From positions 1-35,957 of the IMG/VR virus record IMGVR_UViG_3300025128_000150: a stretch of 35,957 bases of DNA; one strand, 5' to 3'. Within the stretch, counting starts at the first letter, position 1. Each line of letters begins with the position of its first letter. Positions 8,893-17,479 of this stretch are shown piece after piece. The DNA comes from a virus. Below the pieces are notes generated by a model, which was given only the letters and a program-made list of their open reading frames with translations, did not search any database and had not been told where the DNA came from. The position numbers were made by a program, and so were the translations under genes.

Positions 8893-9351
8893 CTATCTCC
8901 TTTTTATTTTTGCACCACGAAACTTGATTAAAGTAGGGTGTTTGTTTTTACCTCGTTCCTTTAACCAATCTTCTGGTATAATTCTATCATAGTAAATAAA
9001 GCCATGCTTAGTACACCACTCCGAGTACGTAGACTTCGCACCCTTTCGTAGTTTCCTACGGCTATTTTCAAAAACAAATCGGATATCAAGTTTTGGATGT
9101 TGTCGTTTAACTGCCAAATGTTTTCGCCTATCTGCTGCAGTAAACATACCCTTTGTTTCAATAATGATTCCGTTATGTAATATGAAATCAGGAGTATAAG
9201 TGCGGTAGGCTAGGTCTTCCCATTCAATCTTAACTGACTCATAACTAAACTTAATGTTTTGTTCTTTGAGTAGTTTAGAAACAGAAATCTCTAGCCCACT
9301 GCGATACCCATACTTCCTAGCATTACGGAATTGTGAGTACGGAAGTGCCAT
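8893..9351 (-). CDS. T7 endonuclease I-like Holliday junction resolvase
   Basis: Cuts branched DNA (Holliday junctions, replication forks) so that concatemers can be packaged, and may help degrade host DNA. The catalytic set of T7 gp3 is present: Glu21 in RSGLE, Asp55 in YTPDF, then Glu65 and Lys67 in IIIETKG. The C-terminal half also matches the family (DIRFVFENSRRKLRKGAKST, then Y-x-x-WC-x-x-HGF, then P-x-DWLKE). Length (152 aa) equals that of T7 gp3 (149 aa). The start shares one base with the upstream stop (TAATG). Confidence 0.93.
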   Translation of the reverse strand: MALPYSQFRNARKYGYRSGLEISVSKLLKEQNIKFSYESVKIEWEDLAYRTYTPDFILHNGIIIETKGMFTAADRRKHLAVKRQHPKLDIRFVFENSRRKLRKGAKSTYSEWCTKHGFIYYDRIIPEDWLKERGKNKHPTLIKFRGAKIKRR

Positions 9352-9560
9352 TAGAACTTAAAGTGTCCTGACCATCCGTTTATATAAGGAACACCAAGAG
9401 CTTTCATTTCTTCTTGAACCGCTTTCTCCGCTTCGTTCTTGGTTTGTATTGCTGCCCTCAGACCCGCTGTTCTAAGTTCCCTATACTCTTTCTTCTTATC
9501 AAGAAGTTGTTTTTCTAACTCCTCAATCTCTTGCCTTAGTTCGTCAAACTCTGTTACCAT
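9351..9560 (-). CDS. Small coiled-coil protein, 69 aa
   Basis: Residues 5-55 form a strongly heptad-like, charged helix (FDELRQEIEELEKQLLDKKK and onward), so a coiled-coil dimer is likely. The C-terminus (VPYINGWSGHFKF) is aromatic and different in character. Not a recognised family. It overlaps the Cas4-like exonuclease gene by 17 nt upstream and the resolvase gene by 1 nt downstream. It could be an accessory subunit of either nuclease, which is inference from position only. Confidence 0.65.
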   Translation of the reverse strand: MVTEFDELRQEIEELEKQLLDKKKEYRELRTAGLRAAIQTKNEAEKAVQEEMKALGVPYINGWSGHFKF

Positions 9561-10425
9561 GTTTATACTCCTCTCTTAGTTTAATATATGATACAATCTT
9601 CGGATTCTTTGCTTTGGATTTAACCGCAGGTAATTCTTGCATTTCAGTCCAACAAGATTTCCGATACGAACAGAACGTACAGTTTTTATTGAGTACAAGA
9701 TTGCCTGTCTCTACACCATTGAACGTTTCGGGTTCAGGTTCAAAACATCTTTCAAACTCATTGCTCAACGCTTTGTGTACGTTCTTTTTTATATGGGATA
9801 TCTCTTCATCTATGTCAAGCCCTGTAGCTGGAACATATTTGAAATCCCCATTTGCCTTATTGACTACCCACCAACCGCCTGCTTTTTGTTTAGCGGCTTT
9901 AGCGTAGCCAGCAAGCTGTCCTACATACCCAAATGTGTCTCCTTCTTTTAACGTATCGTAAGATTCAAACTTGTGTACGTAAGACCAATTAGATGCTGAC
10001 TTGATATCGTCAACAGCACCATCAATAGATATATCGTATGTTCCACTAATAGGCTCATCATCATTAAGCTGTAGATTAACCGATGTATCTTTGTCTTCAT
10101 ACTTTACTCCTGCTTCTGTTAACAATCCTTTGAATACTGCTTCGACAATATCTCCAAGCATCATGTTCATAATGAATGTAGTAGGACGAGGCAATGCTTC
10201 CTCTGGTCTGTTCTTTTCAAACCAAAGTTGGCAGGATGGTCTTCCGATATTAGACATACGTAACCGAAAGCCATCCCTTTTATTGCCCCCACCGAACTGA
10301 CGTTGCAAAGCATTCGCAACATCACTAGCCACTCGTTTTACAGTCGCATCTGACATAGTAGTGTTACCAGACACGGCATCTTGCATGTACTGATGCAATG
10401 CCAATTCTGCGGGGTGGTTCATCAT
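9544..10425 (-). CDS. Cas4/RecB-like PD-(D/E)XK exonuclease with Fe-S cysteines
   Basis: The nuclease core is visible as GDIVEAVF (about residues 91-98), then GTYDISIDG (Asp131) and DDIKSAS (Asp140-x-Lys142), followed by YVGQLAGYAKA, the usual QxxxY-type helix motif. Four cysteines are spaced as in the Fe-S cluster of Cas4/AddB nucleases: one N-terminal (Cys65 in RPSCQLW) and three C-terminal in C-x2-C-x5-C (Cys249, 252, 258). A recombination or DNA-degradation exonuclease taking the niche of T7 gp6 is the best reading. The first of two adjacent ATGs (10425) overlaps the upstream stop as ATGA. Confidence 0.8.
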   Translation of the reverse strand: MMNHPAELALHQYMQDAVSGNTTMSDATVKRVASDVANALQRQFGGGNKRDGFRLRMSNIGRPSCQLWFEKNRPEEALPRPTTFIMNMMLGDIVEAVFKGLLTEAGVKYEDKDTSVNLQLNDDEPISGTYDISIDGAVDDIKSASNWSYVHKFESYDTLKEGDTFGYVGQLAGYAKAAKQKAGGWWVVNKANGDFKYVPATGLDIDEEISHIKKNVHKALSNEFERCFEPEPETFNGVETGNLVLNKNCTFCSYRKSCWTEMQELPAVKSKAKNPKIVSYIKLREEYKHGNRV

Positions 10426-11324
10426 ACCACTATCTCATCATCTTCAATGCCAATATCAACTATATCGTCAATACCGTCAATGTCTTCGCCTTGAGGCCTA
10501 GCCTTGTCAGACCACGAGTTAATGATGTACTCGTTATAGTTTTGTATCCAACCCATAAAATCAGCAAATATATTCTGTTCATTATCGGTTAGCTTCAAGG
10601 TATTAGTCAGGTCAAGAGACACAGTAGGCAGAAAGAAACTGTTACCGTTAGGTAACTTTCTTTCCTCTGTATTGGCAGTAATATGATGTGCAGGTGGTAC
10701 TAGCTTCATCTTTTTGAATTGGTTAAATATCACACCGACATCCTTGAAAGCATCTCTGTTTTCAATCTCCCATATAAACGGTTGTTCTTCTACAGAAGTT
10801 TCTGCACCCGTATTATCTACAGGATTAATAAGTTCTACCGTACCGAACACAACACGTACACGTTTTATTTCTTTGATTAACGCTTGTGTTTTCTCGGGCA
10901 AGGATTGAAAGTCTTTGATAAATCCTGCAGGCTTACCACAGTTAAACCCACCGTCATTGTCTTTCAAGTCTGTGTTAAGGTTGTCAGCCATAACAGTTTT
11001 GACATAACGATTTGGTCTATCGCCCATGCCTTTAATAAAACGCTTGTACATAAACCTTTGTGCATGCGCTCTAATACGAACTGATGGTGCATAATAGGTA
11101 GGACCATCAGGAATCTCTAGCTTATACGTACCGCCAGAAACAACTTCCATGTTTACTTGTTTACCTTTTACTTCAGCCGTTCCCATAATAGGGGAATGGT
11201 TAATGCGCAGTCTTGCTAATGTGCTAGACTTAGCTTTTTCCGTACCGCCTTCCGATGCCATGCCCATAGCTTTGGCCATAGCTGCGTAGTTGTTGGTATC
11301 TATAGAGGTTATTTGTGTAGTCAT
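10422..11324 (-). CDS. Putative single-stranded DNA-binding protein
   Basis: The 300-aa protein lies between the DNA polymerase and a recombination exonuclease, where T7-like phages encode gp2.5. Its C-terminus is a strongly acidic tail (DDIVDIGIEDDEIVV), the feature SSB proteins use to contact polymerase and helicase. The central part is rich in basic and aromatic residues (VRIRAHAQRFMYKRFIKG) and contains DGGFNCGKPAGFIKDF and an RVVFGTVELI strand that would suit an OB-fold. I do not see a diagnostic motif, so the role rests on position and tail. The ATG at 11324 has AAAGGAGT upstream. Confidence 0.5.
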   Translation of the reverse strand: MTTQITSIDTNNYAAMAKAMGMASEGGTEKAKSSTLARLRINHSPIMGTAEVKGKQVNMEVVSGGTYKLEIPDGPTYYAPSVRIRAHAQRFMYKRFIKGMGDRPNRYVKTVMADNLNTDLKDNDGGFNCGKPAGFIKDFQSLPEKTQALIKEIKRVRVVFGTVELINPVDNTGAETSVEEQPFIWEIENRDAFKDVGVIFNQFKKMKLVPPAHHITANTEERKLPNGNSFFLPTVSLDLTNTLKLTDNEQNIFADFMGWIQNYNEYIINSWSDKARPQGEDIDGIDDIVDIGIEDDEIVV

Positions 11325-11365
11325 ATGTTGACTCCTTTCTGCTGAGTTAATGAGACTTAGTTATA

Positions 11366-13405
11366 TCAGTTTACATCCTTTGTGTCAAGCCAATTAGAAC
11401 CTATTTTTGCTTCTAGTAAAAGCGGAACATTAAAGCGTACACCCCATCGTTGTTCAATAAGATTTGGCAATACTTTATTTGTTTTGTGTATGTGTTCTAT
11501 GACTTGTTTTTCCTCGTGAGGATGAACGTCAATTACGATTGAATCATGCACCGTGTTTACAATACATGATTTCATTGAGGATAATAAGCCCTCAATGTAG
11601 AGTAGTGCGACAGGCACAATACAGGCCGTCGCAAACGATTGCACAGGATAATTTTTTATCTGTGTAAAGTGTGACACTCTGCCATTGACACTGCGTTTTA
11701 CATCTGGAAATGCAAACTGTCTGCCTGATGGCGTAGTAATAGTGCCAGTGTTGATAGCTTCTTTTGCAAGCTTATTGTGCCACTCGGCAATACCCGCATA
11801 CTTCTTGTTAAACTGCTTGTAGTAAGCACCCTCTGCTTCAGTGCGACCAAAACTACTAGCCCCATATAGCGGTGCGAAAGTATGTTCCTTCCCGGCTTGG
11901 CGAGAAGTAGGCTGACCTGCATCTGTAATTACTTTAGCTGTGTAGGCATGAACATCAAAGCCTGTAGCTACTTCTTCCATAGCCACTTTGTCTTGTGCTA
12001 AGAAAGCAGCAACCCTAAACTCTAGCTGTGCAAAGTCAGCTTCCATAACCTTACCGTCATCCCAACGTGATACAAACACACGCTTTACAGGAAACGTACC
12101 GCCACGTGGCATGTTCTGCATGTTAGGGTCTGCACCACTAAACCGACCAGTACTCGTGCGGTGTTGCAGTAAACGTACATGAAGCATACCGTCCGACTTA
12201 GTATGCGTAGTTATACCGTCCACAAAAGAAGACAGATATGTTTCGACAGCCGACAGTCTACGTACTTTAGATAGGAAGTCTTGTGCATCTGCCATACCTT
12301 TACCACGTGCGGCACTCTCTAACGTTTCAAGATTCTGTTTACTTGTGCTAAAGCCATTCGCACTAGCCCACTTAGCATTAGGCGGTCTGAATTTAAGACC
12401 CGCCCTAACAGTAGTATCAGTAAGACTATAGCCATTGCCGTTGCATATCTTGCATGTATTGGGTTTTGAAAAAGGTGTTCCATCTTTTCTTGTCTTCCTT
12501 ACTTTGCCAACGCCATTACATGCACTGCATTGTTGCGCTTTTGTTTTGAATAGGCGTTGTGTGTTAGCAGCAATCATGTAACGAAAGTCTCCATCAGACA
12601 TGTATGGGTCAATTTCGTTACCCCATTTATCTTTGTCTATTAGCTTACGTCCATATATAATCCAACCTAATTGTTCAGGGCTATTAAGATTAATAGGTGT
12701 GTCGCCCATAAGCTTTCGTACATGCACTTGTAGTTCTTTCTGTAAGGTATCACGTTCTGTCTCAAACTCAATACGTACTTTGTCTAATGCAGTACGGTCA
12801 ACTTTAAAACCACGTTGATATATACGAGCAAGAGTAACACACACTTGATTAGTTAATATCATGGTAGGCATTAGTGATGCGTCAGGTAAATTTATATCGT
12901 GCCACAATTTATCTGCAAGCTGTTGTGTTGCATGCAAGTCAGCCGAAAGATAGTCAGACAACTCTGCATGGGGTATGTCACGTGTGCTGTACCCTTTGCT
13001 GAAGTACTCCTTCAAGGTGTCTTGTTTCTTTGTATCTAAGTTGTACCTCTCTGCGCAAGCTTCCAAAGACAATGGTTCTTTTTGTCCACGCTGTAAGATG
13101 TAAGCAACCAACATGGTATCAAAGACAGGTCCGTCATAGGTAAAGCCTGACTCCCACAACCACATAAGGTCATACGCAGCGTTGTGCATAATAAGTACAG
13201 TTGCCTTGTCCAACCACTCTTGTACTTTAGCATGTCCATTATCTGTAGGCTTACACTCACTGTGGTCAAACGTAATAATATTTTCTTCTCCGTTGTCGGT
13301 AAGTATACCAACTTGAACCAATGAATTGTTTGGCTCAAAGGGGTCTAAGTGAAGCTTACCGTCACGCTTAGTGACTGTATTCTCCACATCTAATGTAATC
13401 TTCAT
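11366..13405 (-). CDS. polA: Family A DNA polymerase with 3'-5' exonuclease and DnaJ-type zinc-finger insert
   Basis: Replicative polymerase of 679 aa. The proofreading domain shows Exo I (Asp6-Val-Glu8), Exo II (HNAAYD, Asn75/Asp79) and Exo III (Tyr152-x3-Asp156). The polymerase domain shows motif A (ADFAQLEFR, Asp457), motif B (Arg502-x3-Lys506-x3-Phe510-x3-Tyr514-Gly515) and motif C (VHDS, Asp621). The residue equivalent to E. coli Pol I 762 is Phe510. Between the two domains, residues 293-325 carry two CxxCNGxG motifs (C293/C296, C318/C321), the pattern of DnaJ zinc fingers. A partial DnaJ domain inside the polymerase is, to my knowledge, a hallmark of SAR116 phage HMO-2011. The ATG at 13405 overlaps the helicase stop by 4 nt. 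Confidence 0.95.
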   Translation of the reverse strand: MKITLDVENTVTKRDGKLHLDPFEPNNSLVQVGILTDNGEENIITFDHSECKPTDNGHAKVQEWLDKATVLIMHNAAYDLMWLWESGFTYDGPVFDTMLVAYILQRGQKEPLSLEACAERYNLDTKKQDTLKEYFSKGYSTRDIPHAELSDYLSADLHATQQLADKLWHDINLPDASLMPTMILTNQVCVTLARIYQRGFKVDRTALDKVRIEFETERDTLQKELQVHVRKLMGDTPINLNSPEQLGWIIYGRKLIDKDKWGNEIDPYMSDGDFRYMIAANTQRLFKTKAQQCSACNGVGKVRKTRKDGTPFSKPNTCKICNGNGYSLTDTTVRAGLKFRPPNAKWASANGFSTSKQNLETLESAARGKGMADAQDFLSKVRRLSAVETYLSSFVDGITTHTKSDGMLHVRLLQHRTSTGRFSGADPNMQNMPRGGTFPVKRVFVSRWDDGKVMEADFAQLEFRVAAFLAQDKVAMEEVATGFDVHAYTAKVITDAGQPTSRQAGKEHTFAPLYGASSFGRTEAEGAYYKQFNKKYAGIAEWHNKLAKEAINTGTITTPSGRQFAFPDVKRSVNGRVSHFTQIKNYPVQSFATACIVPVALLYIEGLLSSMKSCIVNTVHDSIVIDVHPHEEKQVIEHIHKTNKVLPNLIEQRWGVRFNVPLLLEAKIGSNWLDTKDVN

Positions 13406-14625
13406 CCTTCGTACCTCGCTGTTAAGTAGTTGAGTTCACAGTTCACCATACCATGCCAACCATTAAGCTTGTTCTTAACGACGTTAACATGACGTAGTGG
13501 GCTTTCCTCTTCTTGTCCTTCGACAGTCGGAGACTTAGCAATCAAAAGCATAAGGTCTGCTTCTGCCGCTTTGCCTGTACGTGAACCTTCCATCATACTT
13601 TGATTAAGTACTGTGCGCCCTTCAGCTTCCGCAGATAACTGTGACATATAAAACACAGCACAATTATATTCTTTCGCAATAGCACGAGCATGGATTGCAT
13701 TAGCTTTAAGTGCCTCGTCAGGTCTGGCATAGCCAGCTGTAGTAGCAAACTTATCACCCATGTCTAGCACAAGTATGTCAGGTTTGTATGACTTACATAC
13801 AGACTCAACCCATGCCATGTCTCTACCGCCAGCTTCTTTAAGAAAGATGTTTCGTTTGATAGGCTCATATAATGCTCTAGCCTTCTGCATATTGTCACGC
13901 ACTTCTCGTGCGGACATGCCTGATGCTGCGGTAAGATACCTAGCACCAACTCTGTGTGGTGGTTCTTCGTTACACAGTACGATACATCTTGCACCTTGCG
14001 ATGCAAACCCTCCGGGTGACGCAACAATACTAGCATGAAAAGAAGTCTTACCAGTATTAGGTCTTGCTCCTACCTCAATCAGTTGTCCGTCTGAAACGCC
14101 CTCAATCTTACGAGTGATAGGTGCTATGTTAAACGCCCACTTAGCTTCTAACTCCGCCTTTGCCATGAGTGTCTCAATACTAATGTCTTCCCACTCAATG
14201 TTTAAGTTGGGCGTGAAGTCATCACCGTATTGCTCAAGCAAACTGCGTAGTTTTTCTAAGGTGGATGCTGTGCCATTGACCATATCAAACCCTATGTTAG
14301 CAACGTCTTCGCCAACAACTTGTTGGAATAATTTAGACAACACCTCTTGTGCTATGTCACTACCCATTGGGGTTTCTTTTTTGACCTGCATAAACAAACT
14401 TGCATAGGCTTGCTTCTGTGCCGTAGTCAACGTAGGATTGTCGGACATAAACAATGCCTCAATCTCATCGGGTGTTACGGTACGCCTATACTTATCCATA
14501 GCAGAGTCAATGGATTGTTTTATTTTGCGAACATCCTTGCTAAACAAGCGGTCAGGACATTTCGCACCCCTATGGTCATCGTAAAACGATTTGTCCATAA
14601 GGCTTCTTACTAGTGCTATTTCCAT
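13402..14625 (-). CDS. Replicative DNA helicase (RecA/DnaB-like)
   Basis: Ring helicase that unwinds the fork with the downstream polymerase. Walker A is GARPNTGKT (residues 186-194) and Walker B is ILVLDMGD (Asp288). A DnaB-type region follows: FYMSQL, then a SRTGKAAEADLMLLIAK block and VVKNKLNGWHG near the C-terminus, which fits the arginine-finger/nucleotide-sensing end of the family. The N-terminal 150 residues are helical and lack a primase domain; the zinc and TOPRIM parts are in the separate gene upstream. So the bifunctional T7 gp4 arrangement is split here. The gene overlaps the polymerase gene by 4 nt and begins 2 nt after the primase stop. Confidence 0.88.
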   Translation of the reverse strand: MEIALVRSLMDKSFYDDHRGAKCPDRLFSKDVRKIKQSIDSAMDKYRRTVTPDEIEALFMSDNPTLTTAQKQAYASLFMQVKKETPMGSDIAQEVLSKLFQQVVGEDVANIGFDMVNGTASTLEKLRSLLEQYGDDFTPNLNIEWEDISIETLMAKAELEAKWAFNIAPITRKIEGVSDGQLIEVGARPNTGKTSFHASIVASPGGFASQGARCIVLCNEEPPHRVGARYLTAASGMSAREVRDNMQKARALYEPIKRNIFLKEAGGRDMAWVESVCKSYKPDILVLDMGDKFATTAGYARPDEALKANAIHARAIAKEYNCAVFYMSQLSAEAEGRTVLNQSMMEGSRTGKAAEADLMLLIAKSPTVEGQEEESPLRHVNVVKNKLNGWHGMVNCELNYLTARYEG

Positions 14626-14627
14626 TC

Positions 14628-15386
14628 TTATACTCCTATGTTGGTTAGGTTCTCTACGTCCGTTGGGTTCTTGTATTTTAAGTCATCGGTTAATCGTAGC
14701 ACACGTACTGTATCTACATAACCTCTTAACTCTTTTGCCATAGTAAGGGTCTTTGGCAAAGCATCGGGGTCTAATGCTATAATAGCTGTCGAGAACTGTG
14801 ATAAGTACCTCTTGTGTGATTCAGATAAAGATGTTCCCAACAAAGCGACCCCACGCCAAACATCGTTACCTATAACTGCAGCACTTATACAGTCCTCAAC
14901 AACTACTGCGACATTACCACAACCATAAGCATATGGCAAGTCGCTTTTACCGTATCTCTTCCATTTAGGGAGTCTTTTTCCTAATGCACGTCCAGTAGCA
15001 TCAACTACCTTACCCTCGTGACATATAGGAAACACTGCCCTATGCTCACGAACATCGTACAATAGCTCGACTTCATCCTCATCAAGACCGTACTCATCTC
15101 TAAAGGGCTTGACTTGATTGGAATGAGATACGATAAATTCTGGCAGTACGAACTTGTCTTGTGCAAACTCTTCTGCACCGCCAAAACCTACACGGATATC
15201 ATCTACCGTCATTCTTACACGAGTGCCACCTCGTAAATTACACGAGGCTTTATAGCAATTCCATACAAGTGAACCTAGATTGTTGGTAACTGTAAATGTC
15301 TTTATACCTCCACAATCCGGGCAGTTCATACGTTTTGTATGCCCATTGGATATATCTATATCACTTATAATGTTATCTATATTCAT
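14628..15386 (-). CDS. DNA primase (zinc-binding plus TOPRIM)
   Basis: Makes RNA primers for the fork. An N-terminal zinc-binding module is visible (CPDCGG at 22-27, then Cys44 and Cys49 in NCYKASCNL), as in T7 gp4 and other phage primases. The TOPRIM half has the conserved Glu in VVVEDCISA (Glu164) and the DxD in IIALDPDALPKT (Asp206/Asp208), followed by a Lys-containing helix. At 252 aa it has no helicase domain; the helicase is the next gene. A 9-nt gap separates it from the integrase upstream. Motif set and neighbourhood agree well. Confidence 0.87.
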   Translation of the reverse strand: MNIDNIISDIDISNGHTKRMNCPDCGGIKTFTVTNNLGSLVWNCYKASCNLRGGTRVRMTVDDIRVGFGGAEEFAQDKFVLPEFIVSHSNQVKPFRDEYGLDEDEVELLYDVREHRAVFPICHEGKVVDATGRALGKRLPKWKRYGKSDLPYAYGCGNVAVVVEDCISAAVIGNDVWRGVALLGTSLSESHKRYLSQFSTAIIALDPDALPKTLTMAKELRGYVDTVRVLRLTDDLKYKNPTDVENLTNIGV

Positions 15387-15395
15387 ATGTATATA

Positions 15396-16508
15396 TCACT
15401 TTTCTGTAAGACACTTGCTAGTGCTTATATCATGCATCTTTCTAGTAGTCAACGCATAATTAGCACTCGTAAATGTATTTTTCATGTAGGGTTTTACTGA
15501 CTGTGGATTACTGTGTCCTGTAACCGACATGATTTGTCCTATACCGACACCAGACTCTACCATTTCGGTAGTTCCTGTCCTTCGTAAATCCATCAGTCGC
15601 AACTCTTCAGACAGCCCACACTTACGCATGACTGCCCTTCCAGCTTTCGATAGTCTTTCCATACTGTAAGGGTGGTACATGCCATCAACAGGCTTTACAC
15701 GGGGTGCTATGTACCTTTGGAATCCAAAGTCATCGTGCTGTTGTTTTAGCATGGAACACAAGTCATCGCTAATAGGTAGCGTTACCTCTGCCCTACGCTT
15801 ACTTTGTTCAAGAAATAATTTCTGTTGCACAAAGTCCACATTATCCCACTCTAACAGTCGCATGTCACCCAATCGTTGACACCATTCGTATGCCATATGG
15901 ATAATCAAACCAATATTTCTGTAGGCAAAGTCGCTGTAGCACAAGTCCAAGAAGGATTGTATGTCACTCTCCGACCACACAACCTTTCTTTGCACAGGTG
16001 TTTTTCTTTTGACTGTTGCAAATGGGTTACTGTGTGCATGTTCCATGTCCATAGCAAAACGATAGACACGAGAGGCACAGGTACAAACGTGGTTGGCAAA
16101 CTGTACACCTCTCTTGACCCACTCCTCGTAGGCATGCTTGGCCTGCTTAGTCGATATAGTTTGGAAGCGTCTGTCACCCAGACTGTCAAGTAAAACAGAC
16201 AACAAATATCTGTAGTCCTTTCTAGTTTGTTCACGTAACATACTGTAATCATTGGATTTATAATATGCCTCTACAAGCTTTTGTAATGTGTGGCTTTTGT
16301 GCAACACTATAACCTGTGCTTGCTCCTCTCGCCACTCATCAATCTTGCGATTATTCTCTGCGACTATCTTACGCACTTGCTTTATGTCACTGCCGTATTG
16401 CTCACGCTTTACGACACCAGAATCTACCAATTTTTGTGGTGGATTGAATCTGTACTCAACCACACCATACGCAGTAGTCCTAGCTTGTGTATATCTAGGT
16501 AGCTTCAT
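15396..16508 (-). CDS. int: Tyrosine site-specific recombinase (phage integrase)
   Basis: Would catalyse integration and excision through a 3'-phosphotyrosyl link. The N-terminal part holds a SAM-like core-binding region (about residues 75-165). Catalytic residues seen: Arg in CQRLGDMRLLEW, Lys in the beta-hairpin SKRRAEVTLPI, Arg in MDLRRTGTTEM, His in SVTGHSNPQSV, and Tyr in VKPYMKN. The usual His of the HxxR box is Met here. The start is placed at the ATG at 16508 (MKLPRYTQ), sharing one base with the upstream stop (TAATG); an in-frame ATG at 16550 would overlap the neighbour by 43 nt. It sits inside the replication cluster, and no attP or repressor gene is evident in the window. Confidence 0.88.
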   Translation of the reverse strand: MKLPRYTQARTTAYGVVEYRFNPPQKLVDSGVVKREQYGSDIKQVRKIVAENNRKIDEWREEQAQVIVLHKSHTLQKLVEAYYKSNDYSMLREQTRKDYRYLLSVLLDSLGDRRFQTISTKQAKHAYEEWVKRGVQFANHVCTCASRVYRFAMDMEHAHSNPFATVKRKTPVQRKVVWSESDIQSFLDLCYSDFAYRNIGLIIHMAYEWCQRLGDMRLLEWDNVDFVQQKLFLEQSKRRAEVTLPISDDLCSMLKQQHDDFGFQRYIAPRVKPVDGMYHPYSMERLSKAGRAVMRKCGLSEELRLMDLRRTGTTEMVESGVGIGQIMSVTGHSNPQSVKPYMKNTFTSANYALTTRKMHDISTSKCLTEK

Positions 16509-17353
16509 TAGGCAGCCACTAACTCTTTGAACTGAGGCGTAGCTATCCACTTGTTTACTTCAAGTTCTCTGTTGAGCATAGTCACACTCTTGGTGTCACC
16601 TTTAGTGTCCTTAATTGTGAAACCATTGCGTTCATCACCGTAGGTAGAGTAGTTGGTGAAGGCAGAGTAAAGAGCAAAGGCATTGTGACCACGCACACTT
16701 GTCTCTTGTGAGTACAAGGTGTACATCTTCTTAGCCTTAGTCTCAGACATAATCTTCTTAAGCAAAGCTTTAACATCTACATGTTGTGTGTCTGTGTCAG
16801 CCATGTCCTGTAGTCTCTGTGTCTGTTGAAAGAAATCTCGCTCTGCTCGTTCCAGTTTGTAAACAAACCCTGCATTAGTATAGTTAGACGAGTGCCTACT
16901 CTGTACTTTATCATGCTCACCATTTATCTGTCCATTAAAACAGAAGGTATCTATAGTACCCAAGAAACAGTTGGCAGATGTCAAGCTATCTATAGACGTA
17001 AAGGCAATCCATCTAGGATTAATAACTGTCTCCATCTTAGGAGTAGTGATACGTTCAATCCTATGTGGTAGTGTCACATCCATACATGCAAACCCGCCTC
17101 TGCGTCCTGTTCGCCAGTTAAACTTAGCACCTTCTAACTCTTCTGGTTCTAGTATGTCGGTCATCGTAGACCACACTCCATTGAAAAATTCACCATATGG
17201 TGCGACTGGTCTACCAGTACCCACGTAGTCTACAGCTTCGCCTGTGTCTAGTCTTCTGACTAGCTTTTTATGGGGTACTTCAGTACGTTCTACTGATATG
17301 TTAAAGTCAATATCCTTAGGGATATCTAGTTGGTTTGTAAAATCTAAGGGCAT
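16508..17353 (-). CDS. DUF932-like phage protein, 281 aa
   Basis: The pattern GRRGGFACMDVTLPHRIERI, then INPRWIAFTSIDSLTSA, then FCFNGQINGEHDKVQSRHSS resembles the DUF932 (phage/plasmid-like) family, where an early R...C-N-G...RH block is conserved; the match is from memory and moderate. The biochemical role of DUF932 is unknown to me. The ATG at 17353 has a strong AAAGGAGA site and follows a 126-bp gap, so this gene may start its own transcript that continues into the integrase. The first 11 codons coincide with one copy of a 31-bp repeat also found at 18454-18484. Confidence 0.6.
   Translation of the reverse strand: MPLDFTNQLDIPKDIDFNISVERTEVPHKKLVRRLDTGEAVDYVGTGRPVAPYGEFFNGVWSTMTDILEPEELEGAKFNWRTGRRGGFACMDVTLPHRIERITTPKMETVINPRWIAFTSIDSLTSANCFLGTIDTFCFNGQINGEHDKVQSRHSSNYTNAGFVYKLERAERDFFQQTQRLQDMADTDTQHVDVKALLKKIMSETKAKKMYTLYSQETSVRGHNAFALYSAFTNYSTYGDERNGFTIKDTKGDTKSVTMLNRELEVNKWIATPQFKELVAA
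17322..17352. repeat. 31-bp direct repeat, copy A (start of DUF932-like gene)
   Basis: This stretch is 30/31 identical to 18454-18484 in the same orientation. Here it encodes the first residues of the DUF932-like protein (PLDFTNQLDI) on the minus strand. The only difference is G/T at the twelfth base. Because it is the functional 5' end of a gene here, it is more likely the source copy. Confidence 0.85.
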
Positions 17354-17419
17354 ATATTGTCTCCTTTTAGTTGGTTAATAAAAACACAAATGAGTTTAAA
17401 CACATTGTGTATGTGATAC

Positions 17420-17447
17420 ATATTAGCATAACTAATATAATATTCAA
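17420..17447 (-). promoter_or_regulatory. Possible leftward promoter before the DUF932-like and integrase genes
   Basis: In the 126-bp gap 17354-17479 the minus strand reads TTGAAT (17447-17442), a 16-nt spacer and TAATAT (17425-17420). Both hexamers are partial matches to the sigma70 consensus, and the AT-rich gap is one of the few breaks in the leftward cluster. The TSS would be about 60 nt upstream of the ATG at 17353. Nothing else is visible in this gap. Weak evidence. Confidence 0.25.
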
Positions 17448-17479
17448 GCCTTCATTCATTCGGCTTTAATCTCCTCTAA

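Noticed and set aside
16509-16550. Upstream ATG (16550) for the integrase
   Set aside because: It would overlap the neighbour by 43 nt; the ATG at 16508 in a TAATG junction fits the cluster's habit.
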